Part shown: piece by piece, positions 28,524-37,632 of the stretch
Numbering within the stretch: position 1 is the stretch's first letter
Layout of the letters: every line of letters begins with the position of its first letter
NCBI RefSeq assembly: GCF_019890675.1
Contig: NZ_JAIOAA010000006.1
Coordinates: 248,001 to 312,000 of the forward strand
Source: Micromonospora sp. PLK6-60
GTDB taxonomy: Bacteria > Actinomycetota > Actinomycetes > Mycobacteriales > Micromonosporaceae
DNA length: 64,000 nt
Reading direction: 5' to 3'
The notes under the pieces: model-generated
The model's database searches: none
What the model was told of the DNA's origin: nothing
The model's input: the letters and a program-made list of their open reading frames with translations, nothing else
Position numbers and translations under genes: made by a program

Positions 28524-29441
28524 TCAGCTGGTGACGTCCTTGCGGGTGAACCGCCAGTAGGCGAGCGCCCAGAACAGCGTCGCGTAGCTGATCGCCGAGA
28601 TCGCCCCGCGCACCACGTCGTCGGTCTGCACCGGCGTGGACAGCAGCCCCAGCCAGGCGCTGCTGTAGTGGGTGGGCAGGAAGTCGCGCAGCGCGCCGAG
28701 CGCGGTGATCTGGTCGAGGATGCTGGACAGGATCCAGAGCAGCACCGCGCCGCCGACCGCGCCCAGCGCGGCGTCCGTGGTCACCGAGAGCAGGAACGCC
28801 AACCCGGCCACCACCAGCAGGACGACCGCCAGGTAGCCGAGCACCGCGAGCAGCCGCAGCACCCCCTCCCCCGGCGCCAGCTCGGCGGCGACCTGACTGC
28901 GCAGGGGCGACCAGCCGTACCGGAGGGTGCCGGCCAGCAGGGCGGTGCCGGCGAGCAGCAGCAGCGCCAGCAGCGAGTACGCCAGCGCGACCACCAGCTT
29001 CACGGTGAGCAGCCGGGCCCGGGGCACCGGCACCGCCAGCAGGTAGCGCAGGCTGCCCCAGCTCGCCTCGCTGGCCACCGTGTCGCCGCAGAACAACGCG
29101 ACCACCACGACCAGCAGGAACGACGCCGAGACCAGGATCGAGAAGAGGGTGAAGTTCAACCCGCCCGAGGTGGCCAGGTCGGCGAGGCTGGCGAACTCGC
29201 CCCGGCCGTTGCCGTCGTCGTCGCCCGACTCGAACTGGAAGGCGATCAGGATGATGATCGGCAGCAGCACCATGAACCCCAGCGCGAGCTGGGTACGCCG
29301 ACGCGACGCCTGCCGCCGGAACTCCGCCGCGAACGGCAGCGTCGCCGACGGCCGGTAGCCGCGCGCCGCGCCACCCGTGCCCGGCGCGCCCGCGCCGGAC
29401 GAACCCGCGCCCTCGGACGCTCCCACCGACGAACCCGCCAT
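28524..29441 (-). CDS. ABC-2 type transporter permease
   Basis: A 305-residue permease of the ABC-2 type with six hydrophobic segments, an N-terminal Gly/Ala/Ser-rich cytosolic tail of 35 residues and an acidic external loop (ESGDDDGNGRGE). GDTVASEASWGSLRYLLAVPVPRARLL is the usual cytosolic coupling region. The ATG overlaps the TGA of the upstream hydrolase-ATPase fusion by one base (TGATG), so the two are translationally coupled subunits of one exporter. A GTG one codon upstream is also possible. Its stop is flush with a 60-bp repeat. Confidence 0.87.
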   Translation of the reverse strand: MAGSSVGASEGAGSSGAGAPGTGGAARGYRPSATLPFAAEFRRQASRRRTQLALGFMVLLPIIILIAFQFESGDDDGNGRGEFASLADLATSGGLNFTLFSILVSASFLLVVVVALFCGDTVASEASWGSLRYLLAVPVPRARLLTVKLVVALAYSLLALLLLAGTALLAGTLRYGWSPLRSQVAAELAPGEGVLRLLAVLGYLAVVLLVVAGLAFLLSVTTDAALGAVGGAVLLWILSSILDQITALGALRDFLPTHYSSAWLGLLSTPVQTDDVVRGAISAISYATLFWALAYWRFTRKDVTS

Positions 29442-32308
29442 CACCGGTCCCCGCTTCCCCGAGAGTTCTCGCCCACCAGGGCGAGGAACGCGTCCTCCAG
29501 CCGCCGCCGCGGCACCACCCGGTCCACCCCGATGCCGGCGCGGACCAGCTCGGCCACCACCTCGCTGCGCGCGGTGCCGTTGGTGTCCACCACCAACTGC
29601 CCGTCACCGTCCGGCAGCACCCGTACGCCGTCCAGCCGGTCCAGCACGGTCCGGGCCGCCTCCGGGTCGCTCACCTCGAACAGCACGCTCGGCGACTCGC
29701 CGACGATCTCCTCGACCGGCCCGGAGGCCACGATCCGGCCCTTGTTGACCACCACCGCGTGGGTGCAGGTCTGCTCCACCTCGGCCAGCAGGTGGCTGGA
29801 GACCAGCACCGCCCGGCCGCCGGTGGCGTAGCGCTGGAGCACCCGGCGCATCTCGGCGATCTGCGGCGGGTCCAGCCCGTCGGTCGGCTCGTCCAGCACC
29901 AGCAGCTCGGGCAGGCCGAGCATGGCCTGCGCGATGGCCAGCCGCTGGCGCATGCCGTGGCTGTACTTGCGGGTCTTGCGGTGCACCGAGTCGCCCAGCC
30001 CGGCGATCTCCAGCGCCTGCTCGAAGTGCGCGTCGGCCGCCGGCCGCCCGGTCGCCCGCCAGTACGCCTTGAGGTTCTCCAGCCCGGACAGATGCGGCAG
30101 GAAGCCGGGGCCCTCGACCAGCGCGCCGATCCGGGACAGCACCGGCGAGCCGGGGACCAGCCGGTGGCCGAAGACGTAGATCTCCCCGGCGGTCGGCTGG
30201 GTCAGCCCCATCAGCACCCGCAGCGTGGTGGTCTTGCCGGCGCCGTTCGGCCCGAGCAGGCCCATCACCTGACCGGGGTGCACCTCGAAGTCCACGTGGG
30301 AGACGGCGACGAAGCCGTCCGCGTACTCCTTGCGGAGGTCCCGGACGACGAGCGGGACGCCCGCGTACTCCGGGTGCACGGAGCGGTCCTGGCGGCGGTG
30401 CCGGCGGCGGGCGAGCAGCACGACCACGACGAGCCCGACCACGATCGCGGCGAGCAGCCCGGCCAGCACCCAGCGCCAGACGGCGGCGGTGGTCGGAATG
30501 GGCTCCCCGGCGACCGTGGGCAGGGTCAGCGGGCCGTCGCCGGCCGCCACCGTGTAGACGGTGGGCTCGGCGGGCGTGGTGTACGCCTGGTCGGAGGTGG
30601 CCACCACCACCCGCAGCCGGTGCCCGGCCTCGATCCGCCGGACGATCCCCGGCATGGTCACCTCGACCGGGGTGGCGGCGTCCACGGACTTCGGCAGCCC
30701 GGTCAGCCGGACCGGGGCGACCAGCCCGTCGGGCAGCGCCGCGGCACCGTTCGGGTCGACGTCGTAGAGCTTGACGAAGAGCACCGCCTCGCCGGTCGGG
30801 GAGGCGGCCCGGATCCGCACGGTGGGCGCGCCCACCACGTCCACCGCCTCGTCCAGCGGCGCGGACTCGAACCGGGCGTGCTGGCCGGGGATGTCGCCGG
30901 CCACCCCGTCGAGCAGCGAGCCGAGCGCGCCGGCGAACGGCACCGAGGAGATCGCCGCCGGGTTGCCGTTCGGCGGGTTGGCGACCGGCTGGGCCGGCCC
31001 GGTCACCGCCACCTCCCGCCGGGCGGTGCCGGCCAGCCCGGGATAGTCGGTGGTGCGGTAGCCGGTGGCCACCAGCCCCCGGTCGAGGGCGTCGAAGCCG
31101 GCGATCCGGGAGAAGGTGAAGTCGTTGCCGGGCGCCGCCCCCGCGCCCTTGACGTAGTGGTCCAGCCACTGCGCGGTCAGGAACTTCACCCGGTCGGAGT
31201 CGGTCTGCGGGCCGGCGCCGCCGTCGTGGCCCCCGGTGAACCAGGCGATCCGGACCGGGGTGCCGGTGGCGGCGATGCCCCGGGCGTTGGCGTCCGCCTC
31301 GGCCAGCGGGAAGAGGGTGTCCGCCTCGCCCTGCACCAGCAGGGTCGGGGCCTTGATCCGGTCCAGCACGCCGGCCGGGCTGGACCGGCGCAGCAGGTCC
31401 ACCGCCGCCTGGTCGGCCCGCCCGGTGGTGGCGATGCGCAGGTAGGCGGCGCAGACGTCGGCGGCGAACCGCCCGCAGGACGGGTCGGCGGCGCCCGTCG
31501 GCCCGCGGCCGGGGCCGGACCCCGGACCAGCACCCGGCCCGGGGCTGGGCGGGCCGGCGGAGGCGGGCGCGCCCTCCGGCAGGGCGGCCGAGGTGCCGCC
31601 GATGCCGGCCGGCCCGGAACCGGCGTTGCCGCCACCGCCGAAGAAGATGCCGGCCCAGCCCTTCTTGAACACGCCGTCGGTGGCCGGCCGGCCGGTGCTC
31701 TCCGGCAGGAAGGCGCGGGACAGGTCGTTCCAGGTGATCATCGGGACGATGGCGTCCACCCGCTGGTCCTGCGCGGCGAGCAGCAGTGCCAGCCCGCCGC
31801 CGTACGAGCCGCCGACCACGCCGACCCGGGGGTCACCGGCCGAGTCGGTGCGGATCTCCGGGCGGTCGGCCAGCCAGTCGAGCAGCCGCTGCGCGTCCCG
31901 GATCTCGTAGTCCGGGTTGTCCAGGTGGATCTGGCCGCCGCTGCGGCCGAAGCCCCGGGCGGTCCAGGTCAGCACCGCGTAGCCCCGGGCGACCAGGTCC
32001 TCGGCGTCGGCGCGGACCGAGTCCTTGGTGCCGCCGAAGCCGTGCGCCAGCAGCACCGCCGGCACCCGGTTGGCCGCCGAGGCGTCACCGGGCAGATAGA
32101 GCGTGGTGTCCAGGTCGACCGGCTCGTCCCCGGCCGGTCCGGACCGGACGGTGAGCGGCGCGAACTCGGTGCGGAACCCGTCCCCGCCCGGCCGGGCCAG
32201 CCAGACCAGCGCCGCGGCCAGCAGCACGACGACCACCGCGGCGGCCACGATCCGCCGCCGGGTGGACAGCACACGTCGGACCCGGGCGCCCGACAACGGT
32301 GACCTCAT
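29441..32308 (-). CDS. S15-type alpha/beta hydrolase fused to an ABC transporter ATPase
   Basis: A 955-residue single chain. A membrane helix (about 18-40) is followed by an X-Pro dipeptidyl-peptidase/CocE-type hydrolase with nucleophile motif GGSYGGG near residue 168 and a C-terminal jelly-roll domain (about 420-600), then a second membrane helix (WVLAGLLAAIVVGLVVVVLL, near 620), then an ABC ATPase from about 655 with Walker A GPNGAGKTTTL (near 688), signature YSHGMRQRLA and Walker B LLVLDEPTDGLDP. Two helices put the hydrolase outside and the ATPase inside. ATG 32306-32308. It pairs with the overlapping permease gene. The coupling of hydrolase and transport, and the substrate, are inference. 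Confidence 0.88.
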   Translation of the reverse strand: MRSPLSGARVRRVLSTRRRIVAAAVVVVLLAAALVWLARPGGDGFRTEFAPLTVRSGPAGDEPVDLDTTLYLPGDASAANRVPAVLLAHGFGGTKDSVRADAEDLVARGYAVLTWTARGFGRSGGQIHLDNPDYEIRDAQRLLDWLADRPEIRTDSAGDPRVGVVGGSYGGGLALLLAAQDQRVDAIVPMITWNDLSRAFLPESTGRPATDGVFKKGWAGIFFGGGGNAGSGPAGIGGTSAALPEGAPASAGPPSPGPGAGPGSGPGRGPTGAADPSCGRFAADVCAAYLRIATTGRADQAAVDLLRRSSPAGVLDRIKAPTLLVQGEADTLFPLAEADANARGIAATGTPVRIAWFTGGHDGGAGPQTDSDRVKFLTAQWLDHYVKGAGAAPGNDFTFSRIAGFDALDRGLVATGYRTTDYPGLAGTARREVAVTGPAQPVANPPNGNPAAISSVPFAGALGSLLDGVAGDIPGQHARFESAPLDEAVDVVGAPTVRIRAASPTGEAVLFVKLYDVDPNGAAALPDGLVAPVRLTGLPKSVDAATPVEVTMPGIVRRIEAGHRLRVVVATSDQAYTTPAEPTVYTVAAGDGPLTLPTVAGEPIPTTAAVWRWVLAGLLAAIVVGLVVVVLLARRRHRRQDRSVHPEYAGVPLVVRDLRKEYADGFVAVSHVDFEVHPGQVMGLLGPNGAGKTTTLRVLMGLTQPTAGEIYVFGHRLVPGSPVLSRIGALVEGPGFLPHLSGLENLKAYWRATGRPAADAHFEQALEIAGLGDSVHRKTRKYSHGMRQRLAIAQAMLGLPELLVLDEPTDGLDPPQIAEMRRVLQRYATGGRAVLVSSHLLAEVEQTCTHAVVVNKGRIVASGPVEEIVGESPSVLFEVSDPEAARTVLDRLDGVRVLPDGDGQLVVDTNGTARSEVVAELVRAGIGVDRVVPRRRLEDAFLALVGENSRGSGDR

Positions 32309-32680
32309 TCCGGAAACGGTACGGCCCGGAACCTGAGCGTTCCCTGAGATCCGCCGTACGTTCGTCCGGTTGCGCCGTTCGGCGCGGGCCATCCCCCGAC
32401 TGCGGAACGTCCAGAGAATCCCAGCGGGATGTATTCGGATCACGTGAATTCACATCTACAGCCGCAAACCACCGTCGATGTCACGTCTCGGTGGTGCGAT
32501 CGGACGCTACGTGTCAGTCACTTTCACAGCTGGTGACGCCCGCTCAACTGACGTGAAGCCGACTCGACTAGCGGGATCCCCGCCGCGTCCGGTTCGACTA
32601 ATTTGCGGTCCGGTGCACGGGACTGCGTACGGCGACCGCCGGTGTACCGATCGTCCCGGTGTCGCCGGAGGAGACAGACC
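32309..32680. promoter_or_regulatory. Divergent intergenic region, hydrolase-ABC vs conservon operon
   Basis: A 372-bp gap, richer in A/T than its surroundings, which should hold the promoters of both the minus-strand ABC operon and the plus-strand conservon operon. I see a 10-bp palindrome GTGAATTCAC at 32444-32453 and related words CGACTAGCGGGAT and CGACTAATTTGCGG at about 32564-32607, but no clear -35/-10 pair. Confidence 0.4.
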
Positions 32681-33847
32681 ATGACAGTCCCCGCGCCGCG
32701 GGTCCGTCGGCGGCCCTCCGTACCGGGCCGCGCCCTGCCCCTGTTGCTGGCGCTGGCGCTGGTCGCCCCGCTCGGCCTGCTCTTCGCGCAGAACGACGGG
32801 AACACCACCGACGACCGCGACCTGGCCGCCCGGGAACGGCTCGGCGTCCGCTACCTGCGCGCCCTCGGGCCGGTCACCGACGCCCTGGTGGAGGCCCAGT
32901 CCACCGCGGTCGCCCGGGCGCCGGTCTCCCGCGCGGCGCTCAACGCCGCGATCGAACAGGTGGCGGAGGTGGACAACGCCGTCGGCGACGAGCTGCGCAG
33001 CCACGAGCGCTGGGCCGGGCTGCGGGCCAAGATCGAGGGGCTGCCGGACCGCGGGCTCGGCGACCCCGAGGCGGCCTACCAGGCGTACGGGGAGGCCAAC
33101 GACCTGCTGCTGGCGCTCTACCGGAAGGTACGGGAATCCTCCGGCCTGATCCGCGACCCCCGGGTCGACTCGTTCTTCCTCCAGGACGGCATCGGCGGGG
33201 ACCTGCCCACCGCGACGGTGCTGGCCGGCCGACTCGCCGACCTGGTCCGGCTGGCGCCCCGGCGCCCCGCCGCCGAGCAGGCGAAGACCGGCCTCGAGCT
33301 GGCCGAGCTGCGGGTGGCCGCGTTCGGCCCGGCCAACGACCTGGTCGCCGACCTGCGCGCGGCGGTGGACAGCTCGGAGAGCACCGACCTGGGCGCCAAC
33401 GTGCTCACCCCGCTGGACACCTACCAGCGCTCGCTCGAGGCGTTCACCGCGTTCTCCGCCCCGGGCGCCGGCCGGGCCGCGCCGAGCAGCGACGACCTCA
33501 CCCGCGCCGGGCTCGCCGCCCAGGCCGCCGCCAAGCAGCTCCGCACGGTCATCCTCGACCAGCTCGACGCGCTGCTGAAGGAGCGGCTGGACGCGCTCGA
33601 CCGGGACCGGACGCTGGCCCGGTTCGCGGCCGGGGTGGCGATCGCGCTGCTCGTCGGGCTGGCCGTGGCGCTGCGCCGGGGCCGGCCCCGGGCCGCCGAG
33701 GTGCCCCGGACACCGGACCGGGCCGGGCCGCCCACGACGCTGCGCCCGGACCCGCCGGTCGTCGCCCGGGACGTCGACCGCCCACCCGTCGCGGTGGGCG
33801 GGCGCGCCGATGCCGAGCGGTGGAGGCCGTTCGATGCTGCTCGCTAG
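32681..33847 (+). CDS. Stand-alone extracellular helical sensor protein leading the conservon
   Basis: A 388-residue protein with an N-terminal membrane helix (LPLLLALALVAPLGLLFA), about 290 helical external residues and a second membrane helix near 330 (ARFAAGVAIALLVGLAVAL), then a 55-residue Pro/Arg-rich cytosolic tail. The external part includes SSGLIRDPRVDSFFLQDGIGGDLPT, which resembles the helical ligand-binding modules of chemoreceptors and nitrate-type sensors, where LILDPDLDSYY is usual. It has no HAMP, kinase or output domain. GGAGGAG precedes the ATG. Its last 14 bases overlap the start of the CvnA gene, so it is translated with the conservon and is probably an accessory sensor for it. 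That role is inference. Confidence 0.75.
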   Translation: MTVPAPRVRRRPSVPGRALPLLLALALVAPLGLLFAQNDGNTTDDRDLAARERLGVRYLRALGPVTDALVEAQSTAVARAPVSRAALNAAIEQVAEVDNAVGDELRSHERWAGLRAKIEGLPDRGLGDPEAAYQAYGEANDLLLALYRKVRESSGLIRDPRVDSFFLQDGIGGDLPTATVLAGRLADLVRLAPRRPAAEQAKTGLELAELRVAAFGPANDLVADLRAAVDSSESTDLGANVLTPLDTYQRSLEAFTAFSAPGAGRAAPSSDDLTRAGLAAQAAAKQLRTVILDQLDALLKERLDALDRDRTLARFAAGVAIALLVGLAVALRRGRPRAAEVPRTPDRAGPPTTLRPDPPVVARDVDRPPVAVGGRADAERWRPFDAAR

Positions 33848-36707
33848 ATTGCGGATCCGGGGCAAGCTCGCCCTGCTGGTGATCATCCCGCTGCTCAGCA
33901 TGGTCGGGCTGGCCGTGCCGGTGGTCATCGACCGGGTGGCCGCCGCCCAGCGGGCCGCGGACACCGCCGAGACGGTCCGCGTGGCGAGCCGGATCGGCAG
34001 CCTGGTCCAGGATCTCCAGCAGGAACGCCTGCTCTCGATCGGGTTGCTGCTCGGGCGGGTCACCCGCACGGAACTGGTGCAGAAGTCCGCGACCGTCAAC
34101 GACCGGGTCGCCGACCTGCGCGCCGAGTCGATGCCGGCGCCGGTCGGCGAGGCCCTCGACGGGGTACGCAAACTGGCCGACGTCCGCACCGCGGTGCTCG
34201 CCGGCCGGGCCACGCCGGAACAGATCCTGACCATCTTCGCCGCGGTCGACACCGCCCTGATCGACGCGCTGCGGCTGCCGTTCCAGGTGGACACCGACAC
34301 CTCGGCCGGGCGGCAGGTGCTCGCGCTGGACGCGCTGCTGCGCACCGACGAGAAGTTGAGCTCGTGCGCCACCCAGATCGTGCTGGTCAAGGCGACCGGT
34401 GACCCGCGGGTGTCCGGCTCGTACATCGCCTGCATGGCGGCGCTCGACGTGGACAACGACCGGTTCCGCAAGCTGATCACGCCGGAGCAGCTCAAGCTGG
34501 CGCTGCTGGACGACGCGGCGGTGGCCGCCCGGACCAGCCCGACCTTCCTGGTCGACAGCATCCGGGATCCGGTCGCGGCGATCGCCCCGGTGCCGCTGGA
34601 CGCCCTCTTCCCCTCGGTCCGCTCGATGATCACGCTGGGCCAGTTCGTGGAGAAGAAGGTCGTCGCCGACGTCATCGCGGAGACCCGTACCGAGGAGCGG
34701 GACGCGCTGATCACCGCCTGGGCGGTCGCCGTGGCGGCGGCGGTGATCCTGCTGCTCGTGGTGCTGCTCAGCATGACGGTGGCCCGTACCGTGTCCCGGC
34801 CGCTGAGCCGGCTCACCCGCTCCGCCGAGCGGGTCGCCCGGGTCGCCGAGGCGGAGCTGACCCGGGTGGCCGACGACGAGACCGAGGCGGTGCCGCCGGT
34901 GCGCCTCGACCCGGTGGACGTCCGGGCCCGGGACGAGATCGGTGACCTGGCCCGGGCCTTCGAGCGGGTGCAGCACACCGCCGCCCGGCTGGTGGAGCGG
35001 CAGGTCGCCGGCCGGCGGAACGTGGCGCAGATGTTCGGGCACGTGGGCCGGCGTACGCAGAACCTGGTGGGCCGGCAGATCGCGCTGATCGACCAGCTGG
35101 AGCGGCAGGAGACCGACCCACGGCGGCTGGAGCAGCTCTACCGGCTGGACCACGTCTCCAGCCGGCTGCGCCGCAACGCCGGCAGCCTGGTGGTGCTCTC
35201 CGGGTCGGCCGGGTCGGACGGGCCGGTCGCCCCGGTGGCGCTCGCCGACGTGGTCCGGCTGGCGCTGGGCGAGATCGAGGACTACACCCGGGTGGACGTG
35301 CAGGTGCCACCGAGCGTGTCGGCGGCGCCGGCGGTCGCCGGTGACCTGGTGCTGGTCCTGGCCGAGCTGATGGAGAACGCCACGGTCTTCTCCCCGCCGC
35401 ACGCCCGGGTGCTGGTCGCCGGGGAGCTGACCGACGCCGGGGCCCGGCTCTACGTGGTGGACCGCGGCCTCGGCATGACCGAGGACCGGCTGGCCGAGGA
35501 GAACGCCCGGCTGACCCGGCGGGAACGGCTCGACCTGGCCCCGACCGAGGTGCTCGGGCTCTTCGTGGTGGGGCGGCTGGCCCGCCGGCACGGCCTGCGG
35601 GTGCAGTTGGTCCCCACCGCCGGGGGCGGGGTGACCGCACGGCTGGAGATCCCGATGGCGCTGCTGGTGATCCGGGAGGCGGACCGGGCGGGCGCGACGG
35701 TGGCCTGGGCCACGGTGCCGGCCCGGGAACGACGCGCGCCGGCCGCGCTGGACCGGGTCCAGCCCGGGCGGGAACTCGTCGCCTCCCCCGGTCCGCGCCC
35801 GGCCGGCGATCCCGGGGCCGGCGGCGGATTCGACTCGGACCTGCTCAACCGGGCCACCCGCAGCATGGCGACCGGCGAGTCGTGGGACGCCTTCGGCTCC
35901 GGCGCGGGAGACACCGTGCCGCTGCCGCCCGCGCCGGCCGGGATCAGCGAGTTCCTGGAGCTCACCCCGGCGCCGGCCGGCCCACCACCGGAAGACCCGG
36001 CCGCGCCCGGCCCCACCGCGCCATTCACACCCGGCGGAGCCCGGACGCACACCGGCACCCCCGCGCCCACCGCGACCGCCGGCACCACCGGACCGCGCGC
36101 GACCGCCGGGACCACTGCGACCGCCGGCACCGCCGAAACCACCGGACCACTCGCGACCGCCGGGACCGCCGAGGCCACCAGACCGCGCGCGACCGCCGGC
36201 ACCGCGCCCACCGAGACCACCCAACCGCTCGCGACCGCCGGGTGGCCGGTCGGGACCACCGGCCCCGGGGCGGCCGGCTCGCCGGGCAGGACCGTGGCCC
36301 CCGCGTCCGCCGGCGGGCGACCGCCGAGCCGCCGGGTACCGGGCGCCAGCCTGTCCCCGGCCCGGCCGGCCACCCCACCGGCGGACGTGGCCGGAGCCGA
36401 CCCGGCGGCCGCCCGCGCGCTGGTCGAGGAGTTCCAGTCCGGGGTACGCCGGGCCGAGCGGCACCGCCCCGGCAGCTGGCCGCCGCCGGCCGAGCCGGTG
36501 GCCGTCGCCAGCCGGGACCGGCCGCGGCTGAGCCGCCGGGTGCCCGGCGCCAACCTGACCGTCACCCCGCCGGCCCCGCCGCCGGGCAGCACCGGCCCGG
36601 GCGACCCGTCGGAGGTACGCGCCCTCATCACCGAGTTCGAGGCGGGCGTCGCCCGTGCTCTGCGCGAAGTCAGTCCAGACCGCCGCAACGAAGAAGGATC
36701 ACGGTGA
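33834..36707 (+). CDS. cvnA: Conservon sensor histidine-kinase-like protein CvnA
   Basis: A 957-residue membrane protein: helix at about 10-32, nitrate/nitrite-sensing-type external domain to about 290, second helix (AWAVAVAAAVILLLVVLLSM), HAMP, and an HATPase_c domain with N-box LVLAELMENATVFSPP (near 510) and G-box DRGLGMTEDRL. No phospho-accepting histidine in a standard HisKA box is evident, as usual for CvnA. The C-terminal 300 residues are Pro/Ala/Thr-rich with ATAGT-type repeats and two copies of a short motif, SRRVPGA followed by RALxxEFxxGV (near 832 and 900). It overlaps the upstream sensor gene by 14 bases and cvnB by GTGA. Conservon kinases work with the CvnB-D proteins and a small GTPase at the membrane. 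Confidence 0.9.
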   Translation: MLLARLRIRGKLALLVIIPLLSMVGLAVPVVIDRVAAAQRAADTAETVRVASRIGSLVQDLQQERLLSIGLLLGRVTRTELVQKSATVNDRVADLRAESMPAPVGEALDGVRKLADVRTAVLAGRATPEQILTIFAAVDTALIDALRLPFQVDTDTSAGRQVLALDALLRTDEKLSSCATQIVLVKATGDPRVSGSYIACMAALDVDNDRFRKLITPEQLKLALLDDAAVAARTSPTFLVDSIRDPVAAIAPVPLDALFPSVRSMITLGQFVEKKVVADVIAETRTEERDALITAWAVAVAAAVILLLVVLLSMTVARTVSRPLSRLTRSAERVARVAEAELTRVADDETEAVPPVRLDPVDVRARDEIGDLARAFERVQHTAARLVERQVAGRRNVAQMFGHVGRRTQNLVGRQIALIDQLERQETDPRRLEQLYRLDHVSSRLRRNAGSLVVLSGSAGSDGPVAPVALADVVRLALGEIEDYTRVDVQVPPSVSAAPAVAGDLVLVLAELMENATVFSPPHARVLVAGELTDAGARLYVVDRGLGMTEDRLAEENARLTRRERLDLAPTEVLGLFVVGRLARRHGLRVQLVPTAGGGVTARLEIPMALLVIREADRAGATVAWATVPARERRAPAALDRVQPGRELVASPGPRPAGDPGAGGGFDSDLLNRATRSMATGESWDAFGSGAGDTVPLPPAPAGISEFLELTPAPAGPPPEDPAAPGPTAPFTPGGARTHTGTPAPTATAGTTGPRATAGTTATAGTAETTGPLATAGTAEATRPRATAGTAPTETTQPLATAGWPVGTTGPGAAGSPGRTVAPASAGGRPPSRRVPGASLSPARPATPPADVAGADPAAARALVEEFQSGVRRAERHRPGSWPPPAEPVAVASRDRPRLSRRVPGANLTVTPPAPPPGSTGPGDPSEVRALITEFEAGVARALREVSPDRRNEEGSR
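36060..36245 (+). repeat. Degenerate ACC/GCG repeats coding ATAGT-type tail of CvnA
   Basis: Short tandem repeats built on gcgaccgccggcaccacc-type words recur about seven times and code for the threonine/alanine-rich linker between the ATPase domain and the motif-bearing tail. Confidence 0.7.
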
Positions 36708-37171
36708 CCAGCCCTTTCCTGCACGACAACGTCGAACCCCAGACCACCGCCGCGGAACTGAGCCCGGAGGCGCGCACCTTCAACTGGCTGCTGGACTCGT
36801 TCACCTCCAGCACGGCGGGGGTGATGGAGGCGATCGCCGTCTCCTCCGACGGGCTGCTGATGGCGATGTCCGCGATCAAGGACCGGTCCAACGCGGAGCG
36901 GCTGGCCGCCGTGGTCTCGGGCATGACCAGCCTGGCCGGGGGCGCCGCCAGCTGGTACGCGCTGGGCGGGCTGAACCGGGTGATCGTGGACATGGCCGAC
37001 GGCTACCTGCTGATCAGCGCGATCAGCAGCGGCTCGGTGCTGGGCGTGGTCGCCGACCGCTCGGCCAACCTGGGCACCGTCGCGTACGAGATGACGCTCT
37101 TCGCCGGCCGGGCCGGCGGCGCGCTGACCCCCCGCCTGATCGCCGAGCTGAAGAACGCCGTCCAGCAATGA
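36704..37171 (+). CDS. cvnB: Roadblock/LC7 domain protein CvnB
   Basis: A 155-residue protein of the roadblock/LC7 superfamily (MglB-like), which binds small GTPases and regulates them. The core reads TFNWLLDSFTSSTAGVMEAIAVSSDGLLMAMS and later VIVDMADGYLLISAISSGSVLGVVAD. GTG start within GTGA, sharing bases with the cvnA stop; the next gene starts in ATGA. It is expected to be the partner and possible GTPase-activating protein of CvnD. Confidence 0.93.
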   Translation: MTSPFLHDNVEPQTTAAELSPEARTFNWLLDSFTSSTAGVMEAIAVSSDGLLMAMSAIKDRSNAERLAAVVSGMTSLAGGAASWYALGGLNRVIVDMADGYLLISAISSGSVLGVVADRSANLGTVAYEMTLFAGRAGGALTPRLIAELKNAVQQ

Positions 37172-37632
37172 ACCCCGACGTCACCGGGCAGGGGCCCGAT
37201 CCGGAACCGACGGTCCGGATCCGCCCCTACCTGCGGACGTCGTCGACCGGCGGGTACGGGCCGGTGCCCGCGTCCGCCGATCCCGAGCGGCCCGACGGAC
37301 CGCGACCCTTCGTGCTCACCGCCGGCCGGGTGGCCGGCGCGGACCCGGCGATCGGCCTGGAGACCCAGGTGACCGCCTGCCCGGTGCAGCCGCCCGGCGT
37401 CCTGACCGGCCACCTGGCGCCGGAGTTGCGGACGATCGTGGCGCTCTGCGGGGAACCGATCTCGGTGGCCGAGATCTCGGCCAAGACCCGGCTGCACTTC
37501 GGCGTGACCCGGGTCCTGGTCGGTGACCTGCGGGCCGCCGGGCACCTCGACGTCCACGTCACGGACGTCCCGGACGTCCATGACCCCGAACTCATCCTGC
37601 GAGTGATCGATGGACTACGTGCGATCTCCTGA
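37168..37632 (+). CDS. cvnC: DUF742 protein CvnC
   Basis: A 154-residue DUF742 protein, a winged-helix-like family found only in conservons. It has the RIRPYLRTSSTGG opening, FVLTAGRVAG and the conserved helical stretch LAPELRTIVALCGEPISVAEISAKTRLHFGVTRVLVGDLRAAGHL. ATG overlaps the cvnB stop (ATGA); its end overlaps the cvnD start by 23 bases. Function within the conservon complex is not known. Confidence 0.93.
   Translation: MNPDVTGQGPDPEPTVRIRPYLRTSSTGGYGPVPASADPERPDGPRPFVLTAGRVAGADPAIGLETQVTACPVQPPGVLTGHLAPELRTIVALCGEPISVAEISAKTRLHFGVTRVLVGDLRAAGHLDVHVTDVPDVHDPELILRVIDGLRAIS

Noticed and set aside
29759..32302. A plus-strand open frame of about 850 codons opposite the hydrolase-ABC gene
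   Set aside because: It is a compositional shadow rich in Gly, Arg, His and Pro without motifs, whereas the minus strand has Walker and hydrolase motifs.
33549..36464. A long minus-strand open frame opposite cvnA (over 950 codons)
   Set aside because: Translation is low-complexity Arg/Gly/His and matches no family; it exists because high-GC third positions leave antisense frames open. The plus-strand cvnA has clear domains.
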